Source: Leptotrichia shahii
GTDB taxonomy: Bacteria; Fusobacteriota; Fusobacteriia; Fusobacteriales; Leptotrichiaceae
DNA: 64,000 bases
Assembly: GCF_008327825.1 (NCBI RefSeq)
Contig: NZ_AP019827.1
Location: forward strand, 1,736,001 to 1,800,000
Reading direction: 5' to 3'
How positions within the stretch are numbered: the first letter of the stretch is position 1; the number at the start of each line of letters is the position of its first letter. Shown in pieces: positions 26,238-35,245 of the stretch. The translations under genes were made by a program, and so were the position numbers. Below the pieces are notes generated by a model, which saw only the letters and a program-made list of their open reading frames with translations, did no database searches and had not been told where the DNA came from.

Positions 26238-26330
26238 AAAGGGACATTAGCCCCTTATTAAACAATCTTTATCTTATTAAATTTTAAATATGTACGATTT
26301 CTAAACAGATCTATTATAAAAACAAATTCT
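26238..26330 (-). repeat. 3' module copy R1 with terminator hairpin, after folC
   Basis: On the minus strand the segment starts with TATAATAGATCTGTTT at the folC stop and ends in a hairpin AAGGGG/TCCCTT (26251-26256 with 26239-26244) followed by TTTATTT, which would end folC transcription. A diverged copy of the whole segment occurs at 28408-28490 (R2). Confidence 0.6.
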
Positions 26331-27627
26331 TAAACTTCGCAATTTCATAAAAAGATCCACAAACTACAATCGCCTTATATGAATTATCTTTTTTTAAAAC
26401 CATTTCCTTTACCTTGTTATAAGCCTCTAAAATATCATCTTCAAAAATAATATTTTTTGTAGAAATATTTGAATCTTCTAGATTTTTCTTTATTTCATCA
26501 GCAGAAAGTCCGTAAGTTACCTCTTTTAGTGAAGTTATAAAAATTTTATAATTTTTTCCCAAAATCTTTTCAAAAATAGTTACAATATTCTTTGTTCCAA
26601 GTATTGAGAGAATAAAAATCACTTCATCATCTTTAAAAAGTTCATTCAAATTTTCCGTCAGAACCTTTACGGAATCTTCATTATGAGCAACATCCAAAAT
26701 TGTAGTTGGATCTTGTGAAAAAATCTCAAATCGTCCAGCCAATGAAATTTGACTAACTCCATTTTGAATAGCTTTGTCACCAATCTCATAAATCTTAGCG
26801 ATCTCGTAGGCAATCAAAAAATTATTTGCCTGAAATTTTCCAAAAAGTGGCAACACAAATGTTTTTTCCAAATTCTTATTTTCAGTAATTTTCACAACTG
26901 TCTTATAATTTCGATTATCCAATTCAACCTGCAAATTTTTATATTTTTTCAAAACATTTACTGAATTATCAGTTTCCCTTTTCACAGCCTCTTCCAGTTC
27001 ACCCAAATTCTGAGCATAGATACAAAGCTCTCCATCCTTTATAATCCCAGCTTTCCTGTCTGCAATTTCATAAAGCGAATTTCCCAAAAGGGCGACATGG
27101 TCAAAACTTACATTTGTTATAGCCGCTATTGTTGATTTTACAATATTTGTGGCATCGTATCTTCCACCTAGTCCAGTTTCTAGAAATATAAAATCAGGAT
27201 TTTTTTCTTTGAAATAAAGTAAAGCTACGAAAGTTGTTATTTCAAAAAAATTTATTTGCAATCTATTTTTTTCTAAAACATTCATAACAGCCTCACAATA
27301 CTTCACGACATCCTCATCTGAAATCATCTCTTTATTTACCAAGATTCTCTCATTAAATTGCAAAATATGCGGTGAAGTAAATTTAGCAACTGAATATCCA
27401 GCCGCAAAAAAAATATTTTCCAAAAATGTCGCTGTTGAACCTTTCCCATTTGTTCCTGCAATATGAATGATTTTCTTATTTTCACAAGGCTTTTCCAATA
27501 ATTCGTAAATTTTTTTCAGTTTTTCATTATTCTGATTTAAAGATTCCTTTGTTATTCTCTTATTAATTGTTCTCATATTAAAAATTTTTTCTAAAATTTC
27601 ATCTATTTTTGTTTTATATTTTTCCAT
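26314..27627 (-). CDS. folC: Folylpolyglutamate synthase / dihydrofolate synthase
   Basis: A Mur-ligase-type enzyme of about 437 residues that adds glutamate to folates. It has HIAGTNGKGSTATFLEN (P-loop), FTSPHILQFNERI, LETGLGGRYDATNI, TNVSFDHVALLGN and the C-terminal DVAHNEDSVKVL. A GTG at 27636 is in frame but inside the AAAGGTG site; the ATG at 27627 is correctly spaced. The stop is immediately followed by repeat module R1. No other folate genes are adjacent. Confidence 0.93.
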   Translation of the reverse strand: MEKYKTKIDEILEKIFNMRTINKRITKESLNQNNEKLKKIYELLEKPCENKKIIHIAGTNGKGSTATFLENIFFAAGYSVAKFTSPHILQFNERILVNKEMISDEDVVKYCEAVMNVLEKNRLQINFFEITTFVALLYFKEKNPDFIFLETGLGGRYDATNIVKSTIAAITNVSFDHVALLGNSLYEIADRKAGIIKDGELCIYAQNLGELEEAVKRETDNSVNVLKKYKNLQVELDNRNYKTVVKITENKNLEKTFVLPLFGKFQANNFLIAYEIAKIYEIGDKAIQNGVSQISLAGRFEIFSQDPTTILDVAHNEDSVKVLTENLNELFKDDEVIFILSILGTKNIVTIFEKILGKNYKIFITSLKEVTYGLSADEIKKNLEDSNISTKNIIFEDDILEAYNKVKEMVLKKDNSYKAIVVCGSFYEIAKFKNLFL

Positions 27628-27761
27628 TACATTCACCTTTTATTTATTCTTTTGTCAATATTTTATAAATTCTATTTTTATCTCTTATTTCAAATACACC
27701 TTTTTGCTTATTGTATTTTATTCCAAAGCTGTCCATTTTTATCTTTCAAGTCAATAAAAAA

Positions 27762-27791
27762 TTTGCCCTAATTTTTAACTTTTAGGACAAA
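27762..27791 (-). terminator. rpsP terminator
   Basis: On the minus strand TTTGTCCTAA pairs with TTAGGGCAAA (one G-U pair), followed by TTTTTTATT. It lies about 50 bases past the rpsP stop. Confidence 0.75.
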
Positions 27792-27838
27792 TACTATGGC
27801 AATTATAAAATATAATTCTATAAAGTGCATGTTTATAA

Positions 27839-28108
27839 CTATTTTTTCTTAGTTTCTTGGAATTTTGCCCATACTCCTGCTTTTGTTAAAATACTTTTAA
27901 CAGTTTCAGTTGGCTGAGCACCATTTGACAAGTATTTCAAGATTTCTTCCTCTTTCAATACTACTTGCTTGTCATCTTCAACAAGCGGATTAAAAGTTCC
28001 AAGATAAGCAACAGCTTTTCCATCTCTTCTAGATAAAGCCTCCATAGCTACTATTCTATAAAAAGGAACTTTCTTTCTTCCCAATCTAGTCAATCTTAAT
28101 TTTAACAT
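27839..28108 (-). CDS. rpsP: 30S ribosomal protein S16
   Basis: An 89-residue S16, the full family length: MLKLRLTRLGRKKVPFYRIV, SRRDGKAVAYLGTFNP, LKYLSNGAQPTETV and a basic tail. GGAGGT precedes the ATG by 9 bases. It stands alone, with its own consensus promoter and terminator; the usual rimM-trmD-rplS neighbours are not here. Confidence 0.97.
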   Translation of the reverse strand: MLKLRLTRLGRKKVPFYRIVAMEALSRRDGKAVAYLGTFNPLVEDDKQVVLKEEEILKYLSNGAQPTETVKSILTKAGVWAKFQETKKK

Positions 28109-28167
28109 TAAATGTTACCTCCATACTATTTAATAATTTTAAAATTTATTATTTTAAATGTACTATG

Positions 28168-28196
28168 ATTATACAAAAATTTTGACAAGTTGTCAA
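28168..28196 (-). promoter_or_regulatory. Consensus rpsP promoter embedded in a palindrome
   Basis: On the minus strand TTGACA (28191-28196) and TATAAT (28168-28173) have 17-base spacing. The -35 box is half of a 15-base palindrome, TTGACAACTTGTCAA (28182-28196), which could be an operator. Confidence 0.8.
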
Positions 28197-28407
28197 GTTT
28201 TTTTTCTTTACATTTTTTTATTTTACAGCTTTTATTACATTTTTTACTAAAACTATTTAATAAAAAATTATTGTCAATTAAAAAAATATAATATAATAAA
28301 AATTGAGATCTAACACTATTCCCTATTAATGTTTAGTATAAAAGCTAGAAAAATCTAGTTTTTTTATTATTAGATATGTTTGATAACCTAAGTTTTTTTA
28401 TCTATAC

Positions 28408-28490
28408 AAGGGGTCAAGACCCTTTGCTTCAAGATATTTATTTTATTAAATTCTAAGTTTGTATAGTTATCGAACAGGTCTATTATATAT
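28408..28490 (-). repeat. 3' module copy R2, after the antitoxin-like gene
   Basis: A diverged copy of R1. On the minus strand it begins TATAATAGACCTGTTC, passes AGAATTTAATAAAATAAA and ends in a hairpin AAGGG/CCCTT (28408-28425), here without a T-run. About three quarters of positions match R1 by eye. The rest of the gap 28197-28407 is AT-rich with no gene; a small inverted pair CTAGAAAAATCTAG sits at about 28346-28359. Confidence 0.55.
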
Positions 28491-28529
28491 TCATTCCTTG
28501 ACAAGAAATTAAAATGTAATTTTATTTTG

Positions 28530-28754
28530 CTATAATTCTAATCTTTTAAAAACATCTTCAACAGAAATTGTTTTTTCCAGTCTTTTCAATATTTGTTTTT
28601 CATCTTTTTCAGTTATTTCGTCATCTATTTTATCTAAAATTAAGTTACGAACAAAAGATGACATCTCAATTTTATTCTCTTTTGAATATTTTTTAAAAAA
28701 TTCTAGATTTTCTTTTTCTATTTTAAGAGTAACATTTTTTATTTTTTTTGTCAT
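28530..28754 (-). CDS. Ribbon-helix-helix antitoxin-like protein without a toxin
   Basis: A 74-residue protein. VTLKIEKENLEFFKKYSKEN is the strand and first helix, and MSSFVRNLILDKIDDE the second helix, of a ribbon-helix-helix DNA-binding fold. The C-terminal VEDVFKRLEL resembles the toxin-binding tail of DUF6290/RelB-like antitoxins. No RelE-like frame follows; downstream DNA is non-coding up to rpsP. There is no clear ribosome binding site before the ATG. Either an orphan antitoxin or a solitary regulator. Confidence 0.6.
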   Translation of the reverse strand: MTKKIKNVTLKIEKENLEFFKKYSKENKIEMSSFVRNLILDKIDDEITEKDEKQILKRLEKTISVEDVFKRLEL

Positions 28755-28814
28755 AGATTATTCAATAACTTAATTTTGTTTATGCTTCTAAAAAATATTT
28801 TTTACAACCAATCC

Positions 28815-29807
28815 CTATTCCACAATAACTTCCACAATCTCATCCACAGTAAATTTAGAAAAATATTCTCCAATGTCAATTGATTCCAATTTTTCCTTAA
28901 CATCTTCTGCCGTATATTTCACATTTTTCAAAAGATTTTCAATTTCATTCAAATCCTCATTTTTCCCAAAGAAATCCCCATAAAATTTAATATTTTTAAT
29001 TCTAGAATTTTCAACTGTGGCAAAGATCTGAATTTTTCCATTTTTAAATCTTTTCCCTCTAGTTATATTAAATTCTGGCGACTCTCCGTAGTTCCATTCC
29101 CAGCTTCTCTTGACTTCAGCCCTTTTAGCAATATAGTCGAGCTCTTCCTTGCTAAAAACATATTCCTTCATATCTGGATACTGCTTTTTCATATATTCCA
29201 TAATTTTATCGCCAAATTCTTCAACTGTAATCGGAGTTTTCAAATGAGGCAATATATTCGTAACTCTGCTTCTAACAGATTTTACACCTTTTGATTCTAT
29301 TTTATCTTTAGAAACTTTCAGAGCATCTCCCAAAGCACTAAAATCAACATTGAATAAAAGGCAGCCATGATGCATTACTCTGTCTTTTATGTAAGCCTGT
29401 GCATTTCCGCAAAATTTTTGACCATCTATTTCCAGGTCATTTCTTCCTGTAAATTCGGCTTTCACTCCTAATTCTGCCAATGTTTCAATTATAGGCTTTG
29501 AAAACTCTTTAAAATTGAAACCTTCCTGTCCTTTATCTCTATTAGAAATAATTGTATAGTTCAAATTATTTAAATCGTGATAAACTGCTCCTCCACCAGA
29601 AATTCTACGAATCACATGAATCCCTTTTTCTCTAGTATATTCTGTATTAATCTCTTCAATTGTATTCTGATATTTTCCAACAATTATTGAAGGTTCATTT
29701 ATCCACAACAGAAATATTTCATCTTCATCCTTTAATTTTTTAAAGCAATATTCTTCCAAAGCAATATTAAACGCAGTATCATGAGTTTTACTAATATAAT
29801 AAATCAT
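28815..29807 (-). CDS. lplA: Lipoate-protein ligase A
   Basis: A 330-residue LplA that adenylates free lipoate and attaches it to lipoyl domains. It has IALEEYCFKK, VGKYQNTIEEIN, VIRRISGGGAVYHDLNNLNY, FTGRNDLEIDGQKFCGNAQA and the C-terminal accessory domain (WNYGESPEFN). An AGAGGG site precedes the ATG. It lies 21 bases after the E3 gene, so the operon supplies both the dehydrogenase and its cofactor attachment. No lipA or lipB is in the window, which fits lipoate scavenging. Confidence 0.95.
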   Translation of the reverse strand: MIYYISKTHDTAFNIALEEYCFKKLKDEDEIFLLWINEPSIIVGKYQNTIEEINTEYTREKGIHVIRRISGGGAVYHDLNNLNYTIISNRDKGQEGFNFKEFSKPIIETLAELGVKAEFTGRNDLEIDGQKFCGNAQAYIKDRVMHHGCLLFNVDFSALGDALKVSKDKIESKGVKSVRSRVTNILPHLKTPITVEEFGDKIMEYMKKQYPDMKEYVFSKEELDYIAKRAEVKRSWEWNYGESPEFNITRGKRFKNGKIQIFATVENSRIKNIKFYGDFFGKNEDLNEIENLLKNVKYTAEDVKEKLESIDIGEYFSKFTVDEIVEVIVE

Positions 29808-29828
29808 AACAAATAGCCCTCTTTCATT

Positions 29829-31601
29829 CTATTTTCTTTTTTTAGGTAAATGAACAGCTTCCCCTAAAACATCTGCACATGCTTCAAACAATGCTTCTGA
29901 ATAAGTAGGGTGTCCGTGTATCGTTTTGATTACTTCATCAACTGTAATTTCCATTTTCATTAATGTTGAAGCTTCGTTAATGATTTCAGCAGCTGAAGGC
30001 CCTACGATATGAACTCCTAAAATTTCTCCATATTTTTTATCTGCAATAACTTTTACAAATCCAGCTGATTCTCCTGATGCCAATGCTCTTCCATTTCCTG
30101 AAAATGCAAATTTACCTACACTTACATCATATTTTTCTTTAGCTTGTTCTTCTGTCAATCCAACCATTGCTACTTCTGGTACAGTATAAATTGCTGATGG
30201 TATAGTATAAATTGAAGCTGAAGAATTTGTTTCCAGTCTTGTTGCCCTGTGGTTTCCTTGAATTGCATTCTCTGCCGCAATTTCTCCCATTCTGAACGCT
30301 GCATGTGCCAGCATTCTAGTTCCATTAATATCTCCAGGTGCATAAATGCCTTTCACGCTAGTTTCCATATATTTATCTACTTTAACTTTGCCATTTTCCA
30401 ATTCCAAGTCAATTTCCCCAATTCCTTCTAAATCAGGCACTCTTCCAATTGACAATAACGCTTTTTCAGCCACAATATCATCTTTACCATCAACTTTAAT
30501 TGTCAATGTATCTCCATTATCAACGATCTCTTTAATTGCAGTCGAAGTAAAGATTTTCATTCCTTTTTTCTCTAATTCTTTTCTCAATGTTTCAGAAGAT
30601 TCTCTATCCACACCAGGAATAATTCTATCCATCATTTCCACAACAGTTACTTCCGAACCAAATGAATTAAATACTTGTCCCAACTCAATTCCAACTACTC
30701 CTCCACCAATTACAGCTAATGATTTAGGAATTTGCTGAATATCTAAAATATCATCACTTGTCAATACTTTTGGACTGTCAATTCCTGAAATATTGATTCT
30801 TCCTACTTTTGAACCACCTGCTAAAATGATTTTATCAGTTCTCAACACAGTTTCACCTTTATCATTTGTAACAACAACATCTTTATCGACATTTATTTTC
30901 CCAATACCGTTATAAATCTTAACATCATTACTCTTCAATAATCCTTGAACTCCATTTGTCAATGTTTTTACGATATCATTTTTCAATTTAACAACTTTTG
31001 GCATATCAATTGTGAATTTATCATTTTCCAAGATAATTCCTCTTCTTCCTGCCATTTCAATTCCTTCGATAATTTCAGCATTTTTCAAGAATGTTTTCGT
31101 AGGGATACATCCTTTATTCAAGCAAGTTCCTCCAAAATGAACTTTTTCCACAATCGCTACTTTTCCACCTAATTGTGCCGCCTTAATTGCTGCTACATAT
31201 CCTGCAGGTCCTCCACCGATTACAACTACATCAAATTCATCGTCACCTTTTGGTGCTTTTGGTTCATTTGAAGCTGAAGCTGCTGATTGAGCTGCTGCCA
31301 CTGGTTCTGCTGCTTTTGGTTCTGATGTTGCTTGAGATGCCGCTCCTGTTGGTGCTTCTTCTCCTTCAGCTCCAATGTACCCAATAACTTCTGTAACTGG
31401 CACAGTTTCTCCATCTTGTTTCAACACTTTAATCAAGTATCCTGAAGCCTCTGCCTCTAATTCCATACTTGTTTTATCTGTCATTATTTCAAGTAAAATT
31501 TCTCCCTCTTCTACTTTTTCCCCTTCTTTTTTGTTCCATTTCACGATTTGCCCTTCTGTCATATCTATTCCAGCTTTAGGCATAATTACTTCTACTGCCA
31601 T
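29829..31601 (-). CDS. lpdA: Dihydrolipoamide dehydrogenase (E3) with N-terminal lipoyl domain
   Basis: A 590-residue flavoenzyme. Residues 1-75 form a lipoyl domain with the modified lysine in IMTDKTSMELEA (K43). An Ala/Pro/Glu-rich swinging linker follows to about 118. The E3 core has VVIGGGPAGYVAAIKAAQLG split by the FAD site, redox pair GGTCLNKGCIPTK, NAD site VIGGGVVGIELG and the dimer-domain HGHPTYSEAL with catalytic His-Glu. Typical E3 is about 460 residues, so the lipoyl domain explains the extra length. It likely serves the E2 encoded next to it, which has no lipoyl domain. Confidence 0.95.
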   Translation of the reverse strand: MAVEVIMPKAGIDMTEGQIVKWNKKEGEKVEEGEILLEIMTDKTSMELEAEASGYLIKVLKQDGETVPVTEVIGYIGAEGEEAPTGAASQATSEPKAAEPVAAAQSAASASNEPKAPKGDDEFDVVVIGGGPAGYVAAIKAAQLGGKVAIVEKVHFGGTCLNKGCIPTKTFLKNAEIIEGIEMAGRRGIILENDKFTIDMPKVVKLKNDIVKTLTNGVQGLLKSNDVKIYNGIGKINVDKDVVVTNDKGETVLRTDKIILAGGSKVGRINISGIDSPKVLTSDDILDIQQIPKSLAVIGGGVVGIELGQVFNSFGSEVTVVEMMDRIIPGVDRESSETLRKELEKKGMKIFTSTAIKEIVDNGDTLTIKVDGKDDIVAEKALLSIGRVPDLEGIGEIDLELENGKVKVDKYMETSVKGIYAPGDINGTRMLAHAAFRMGEIAAENAIQGNHRATRLETNSSASIYTIPSAIYTVPEVAMVGLTEEQAKEKYDVSVGKFAFSGNGRALASGESAGFVKVIADKKYGEILGVHIVGPSAAEIINEASTLMKMEITVDEVIKTIHGHPTYSEALFEACADVLGEAVHLPKKRK

Positions 31602-31653
31602 TTATTTCACTTCCTTTATTTTATTTAATGGTATTTATAGTATTTCAAATTTT

Positions 31654-32688
31654 CTAAATTAACATTGCCAATGGATTTTCCAATAATTTTTTCAAATCTT
31701 GCATAAATTTAGCTCCAGCAAGCCCATCCACAACTCTATGGTCAATTGTTAAACACATTGTCATTATTGGTCTAATTACAATCTCTCCATCTACAACTAC
31801 TGGTTTCTCAACTGTCGCAGCAACTCCTAAAATCGCTGAATTAGGCTGATTTATAATCGGATTGAAGCTTTGTGTCCCAAACATTCCCAAATTACTAATT
31901 GTAAACGTACTTCCACTTTGTTCAGAAGGACTCAATTTCATCGCTAATGCCTTTTTAATAATATCTTTAGACGCAACTACCAATTCGCTTAATGACATTT
32001 TATCCGCACCTTTAATTACTGGTACTAAAAGTCCGTCATCCATTCCAACAGCAATTGATAAATTTACATAATTATGCAATGTAATTTGTGTTCCATCTGC
32101 AGACAACTCTGAGTTCACGTATTTATGTTTCATCAGTGTTTTAACTACAGCAAATGAAATTAAATCTGTTACAGTTATCTTTTTACCTGTATTTTCCATA
32201 ATTGTATCCATAACTTTTTTTCTCAATAAAATCAATTCTGTCATATCAACTTCATAGTTTAACGTAAACGTAGGTGCTGTAAAGTAACTGTCTGACATTC
32301 TTTTAGCTATTACTTTTCTCATTGGCGACATTGGAATAACTTCAATATCAGCTTCTTCCACTTGTTCTTTTTCAGCCAATATCGCTTTTTCATGTCTTGC
32401 CAATTCTTCAGTTTCTTTCGGTTTAGCAATGATATTCAAAATATCTTCTTTCATTATCTTTCCATTATGCCCACTACCTTCTACTGTACTCAAATCAATA
32501 TTGTATTCTTGTGCTATTTTATTAGCCAGCGGAGTAATTCTCACTTTTTTCTCAAAATTAAATTCTTCCACATCTTCTTTATGAATTCTGCCTTTAGCCC
32601 CACTGCCTCTGACATTTAACAAATCTATTCCCATCATTTTAGCTAAATCTCTCGCAGCAGGCGTAGCTCTCAATTTGCTATTTTCCAT
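31654..32688 (-). CDS. pdhC: Dihydrolipoamide acyltransferase (E2) without lipoyl domain
   Basis: An E2 of about 344 residues. It begins with two peripheral-subunit-binding domains in tandem, RATPAARDLAKMMGIDLLN.VRGSG and RITPLANKIAQEYNIDLST.VEGSG. The catalytic domain follows, with SPMRKVIAKRMSDSYFTAPT, FTISNLGMFGTQSF and the active-site DHRVVDGLAGAKF. No lipoyl domain precedes them; that is on the E3 protein. The GTG at 32700 overlaps the AAGGTG site, so the ATG at 32688 is preferred. The acyl group (acetyl in pyruvate or acetoin dehydrogenase) goes to CoA. Confidence 0.92.
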   Translation of the reverse strand: MENSKLRATPAARDLAKMMGIDLLNVRGSGAKGRIHKEDVEEFNFEKKVRITPLANKIAQEYNIDLSTVEGSGHNGKIMKEDILNIIAKPKETEELARHEKAILAEKEQVEEADIEVIPMSPMRKVIAKRMSDSYFTAPTFTLNYEVDMTELILLRKKVMDTIMENTGKKITVTDLISFAVVKTLMKHKYVNSELSADGTQITLHNYVNLSIAVGMDDGLLVPVIKGADKMSLSELVVASKDIIKKALAMKLSPSEQSGSTFTISNLGMFGTQSFNPIINQPNSAILGVAATVEKPVVVDGEIVIRPIMTMCLTIDHRVVDGLAGAKFMQDLKKLLENPLAMLI

Positions 32689-32706
32689 CTTATTTTTCAC
32701 CTTCTA

Positions 32707-33699
32707 CTATTGTTTATTTTTTACTTTTCTTATTGCCTCAACAATTTTTTCCACACTCGGAATCATTGCTGTTTCTAAAGTATGATTATATGGTATAGGA
32801 ACATCTTCCCCAGCCAATCTCACAATTGGATGATCCAAATAATCAAATGCATCACTTTCTGAAATAATCGCCGAAATTTCTCCAATAAATCCACTTGTTT
32901 TGTGAGCATCATTCACCAAAATAACTCTCCCTGTCTTCTTGACAGAATCTAAAATTATCTCCTTATCCAACGGTATCAATGTTCTAGGATCTACAACTTC
33001 TATACTAATCCCTTCTTTTTCCACAATTTCTGCCGCCTTCATCACTCGTTCCAGCATTCTTCCATAAGTTACAATCGTAATATCTTTCCCTTCTTTTTTT
33101 ATTTCTCCCTTTCCTAGAGGAATAATAAATTCAGGATCTGTTGGAACTTCCCCCTTCATATTATATTGTGCCTTATATTCAAGAAAAATTACTGGATTAT
33201 TATCACGAATTGCCGATTTTAAAAGCCCTTTTACATCTGCAGGTGTTCCTGGTGCAATAACTTTTACTCCTGGAATATGAGTAAACCATGCTTCAAGTGA
33301 CTGTGAATGCTGTGCTGCCGATCCCACTCCAGAACCCGCCGCACATCTAAAAGTTACAGGTACTTGACCTTTACCTCCAAACATATATCTTGTCTTTGCT
33401 GCTTGATTCACAATATTATCCATCATATAAACAATAAAATCCATAAATGTGACATCAACTATCGGACGAAGTCCAGTCATTGCAGCTCCAATCGCAGTTC
33501 CAGAAATTGCAGATTCTGAAATTGGAGTATCTTTTATTCGTTCTTCCCCAAATTCCTCCAACATTCCAACAGATGTTCCAAAATCTCCACCAAAAATTCC
33601 AACATCTTCTCCCATTAAAAATACATTTTCATCTCTTCTCATTTCCTCTGACATCGCCGTAATAATTGCCTCTTTTACAGACATCAACTTTGTTTCCAT
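32707..33699 (-). CDS. pdhB: 2-oxoacid (pyruvate/acetoin) dehydrogenase E1 beta subunit
   Basis: A 330-residue E1 beta: AIITAMSEEMRRDENVFLMG, EDVGIFGGDFGTS, ESAISGTAIGAAMTGLRPIV, RCAAGSGVGSAAQHSQSLEA and a C-terminal transketolase domain with LAGEDVPIPYNHTLE. It forms the thiamin diphosphate site with E1 alpha. Sequence resembles both acetoin dehydrogenase AcoB and Firmicute-type PdhB; these cannot be separated by eye. A GGGAG site precedes the ATG; the stop is 18 bases before the E2 ATG. Confidence 0.92.
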   Translation of the reverse strand: METKLMSVKEAIITAMSEEMRRDENVFLMGEDVGIFGGDFGTSVGMLEEFGEERIKDTPISESAISGTAIGAAMTGLRPIVDVTFMDFIVYMMDNIVNQAAKTRYMFGGKGQVPVTFRCAAGSGVGSAAQHSQSLEAWFTHIPGVKVIAPGTPADVKGLLKSAIRDNNPVIFLEYKAQYNMKGEVPTDPEFIIPLGKGEIKKEGKDITIVTYGRMLERVMKAAEIVEKEGISIEVVDPRTLIPLDKEIILDSVKKTGRVILVNDAHKTSGFIGEISAIISESDAFDYLDHPIVRLAGEDVPIPYNHTLETAMIPSVEKIVEAIRKVKNKQ

Positions 33700-33891
33700 T
33701 CTTTATCTCCCTTTTTTCTAATTTTTTTAGCCACTTGTAAAATTTAAAACTTGATTAATACTACATTTTACAATTTTAATTTTTGATATTTTTCTCTATT
33801 TTTTACTGTTTCCATAACTTCTGTTTTTACAATTACTAGATTAATTCAAATTTTATAATCTTTCATTTTATATTCACTTATAATTTAATCT

Positions 33892-34857
33892 TTAATCTGC
33901 AAATACATCTTCAAATGCAGACTCTAGCGTAGGTTCTGGACTATTTTTGGCAAATTCCACTGCATCTTCAATTTGTTTTTTCGATTTTTGCTCAAGTTCT
34001 GTCAATTCTTCCTCTGTCGCAATATTGTTTTCAAGTAAATAATTTCTCAATTTTACATTAGGATCTTTCAGCTTCCATCCGTCAACTTCCTCTTTTGTTC
34101 TGTATTTACCTGGATCAGAACTAGAATGCCCAAACCATCTGTAAGTTACGCTTTCGACAAAAACGGGTCCGTTTCCTTCCCTTACATATTCCACAGCCTT
34201 TTCAAAAGTTTCATAAACTGAAAGTACATCATTTCCATCTTCAATAAAATATCCCGGCATTCCATAAGCAGCAGCCCTTTGATAAAGATGTTCTACATTC
34301 GTAACCTTTTTAATTGAAGTGCTAATTCCATAACCATTATTAATCGAATAAAAAATTACAGGCACTTTCCAAATCGAAGCCAAGTTCATAGCCTCATGAA
34401 AACTCCCTTCATTTGTAGCCCCATCTCCAAAAAAGCAAACTACAATTTTTCCAGTTTTTTTCACTTTTTGGCTATAAGCCGCACCAACTGCCATTCCGTG
34501 TCCACCTCCTACAATTCCGTTAGCTCCCAAATTTCCACTTTCCAGATTTGCAATATGCATTGAACCACCTTTTCCCTTACAAGTTCCAGTAGCTTTTCCC
34601 ATAATTTCAGCCATCATTCCATTCAAGTCAATCCCTTTCGCAATAACTTGTCCATGTCCTCTATGATTAGACGTAATCAGATCATCAGCATTTAAAGCCT
34701 CAATTGCCCCAACATTCGCAGCTTCTTCTCCCACTGACAAATGTGTCATTCCAGGCACCATTCCTCTTTTTACAAGCTGATTCACTTTCAAATCAAAATC
34801 TCTAATATTTAGCATTCGCTCATAAATATTTAACAATTTTCCCTTTGATAATCCCAT
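33892..34857 (-). CDS. pdhA: 2-oxoacid (pyruvate/acetoin) dehydrogenase E1 alpha subunit
   Basis: A 321-residue E1 alpha that binds thiamin diphosphate through FFGDGATNEGSFHEAMNLAS and later SINNGYG. It also has THLSVGEEAANVG, ITSNHRGHGQ, GKGGSMHI and RWFGHSSSDPGKYR. The GSMHIANLESGNLGANGIVGG-type region is like acetoin dehydrogenase AcoA, but PDH use is also possible. A GGAGGAG site precedes the ATG. It is the first gene of the operon; a 192-base AT-rich gap with no gene separates it from E1 beta. Confidence 0.92.
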   Translation of the reverse strand: MGLSKGKLLNIYERMLNIRDFDLKVNQLVKRGMVPGMTHLSVGEEAANVGAIEALNADDLITSNHRGHGQVIAKGIDLNGMMAEIMGKATGTCKGKGGSMHIANLESGNLGANGIVGGGHGMAVGAAYSQKVKKTGKIVVCFFGDGATNEGSFHEAMNLASIWKVPVIFYSINNGYGISTSIKKVTNVEHLYQRAAAYGMPGYFIEDGNDVLSVYETFEKAVEYVREGNGPVFVESVTYRWFGHSSSDPGKYRTKEEVDGWKLKDPNVKLRNYLLENNIATEEELTELEQKSKKQIEDAVEFAKNSPEPTLESAFEDVFAD

Positions 34858-35245
34858 AATTCTCCTCCATTTTTATATTTTAACTTTTTAGTTTCATTTT
34901 AAAATAATTTTGCTATAATTCTAAATACGCATAATTTTATGTATAATCCATTAATAATTTATTATTCAGAATTCTTTATTTAATTTTATCATAATTTTAT
35001 AATCATTACAATATTTATTTATAACTTACTAATCTCAGCATTAAAATAATAAAATTTCTAGGAAACTGTTGCAAATAATGATTTTTATCTTTTTCATAAA
35101 AATTTACTATAAAATGGGGCAAAAAAAGAATTATTTCTTATAAAATCTGTATTAAATAGAATAAATTTAAAAAAATTTGACAATAAATAATAATTTTGAT
35201 AACATCTAAAGGTAGAATAAAAAAATTGAGAAAGAAGGAGAGTAT
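34858..35245. promoter_or_regulatory. Divergent intergenic region between the dehydrogenase operon and asnA
   Basis: A probable asnA promoter is TTGACA (35177-35182) and TAACAT (35200-35205), 17 bases apart. No clear promoter was identified for the dehydrogenase operon. No palindromic operator or known riboswitch was recognised in the 388 bases. Confidence 0.5.

Noticed and set aside
31187-31414. Leu/Val-rich and Gln/Lys-rich frames over the E3 linker
   Set aside because: They are other-frame readings of the Ala/Pro/Glu-rich linker of the dihydrolipoamide dehydrogenase and have no start signals.
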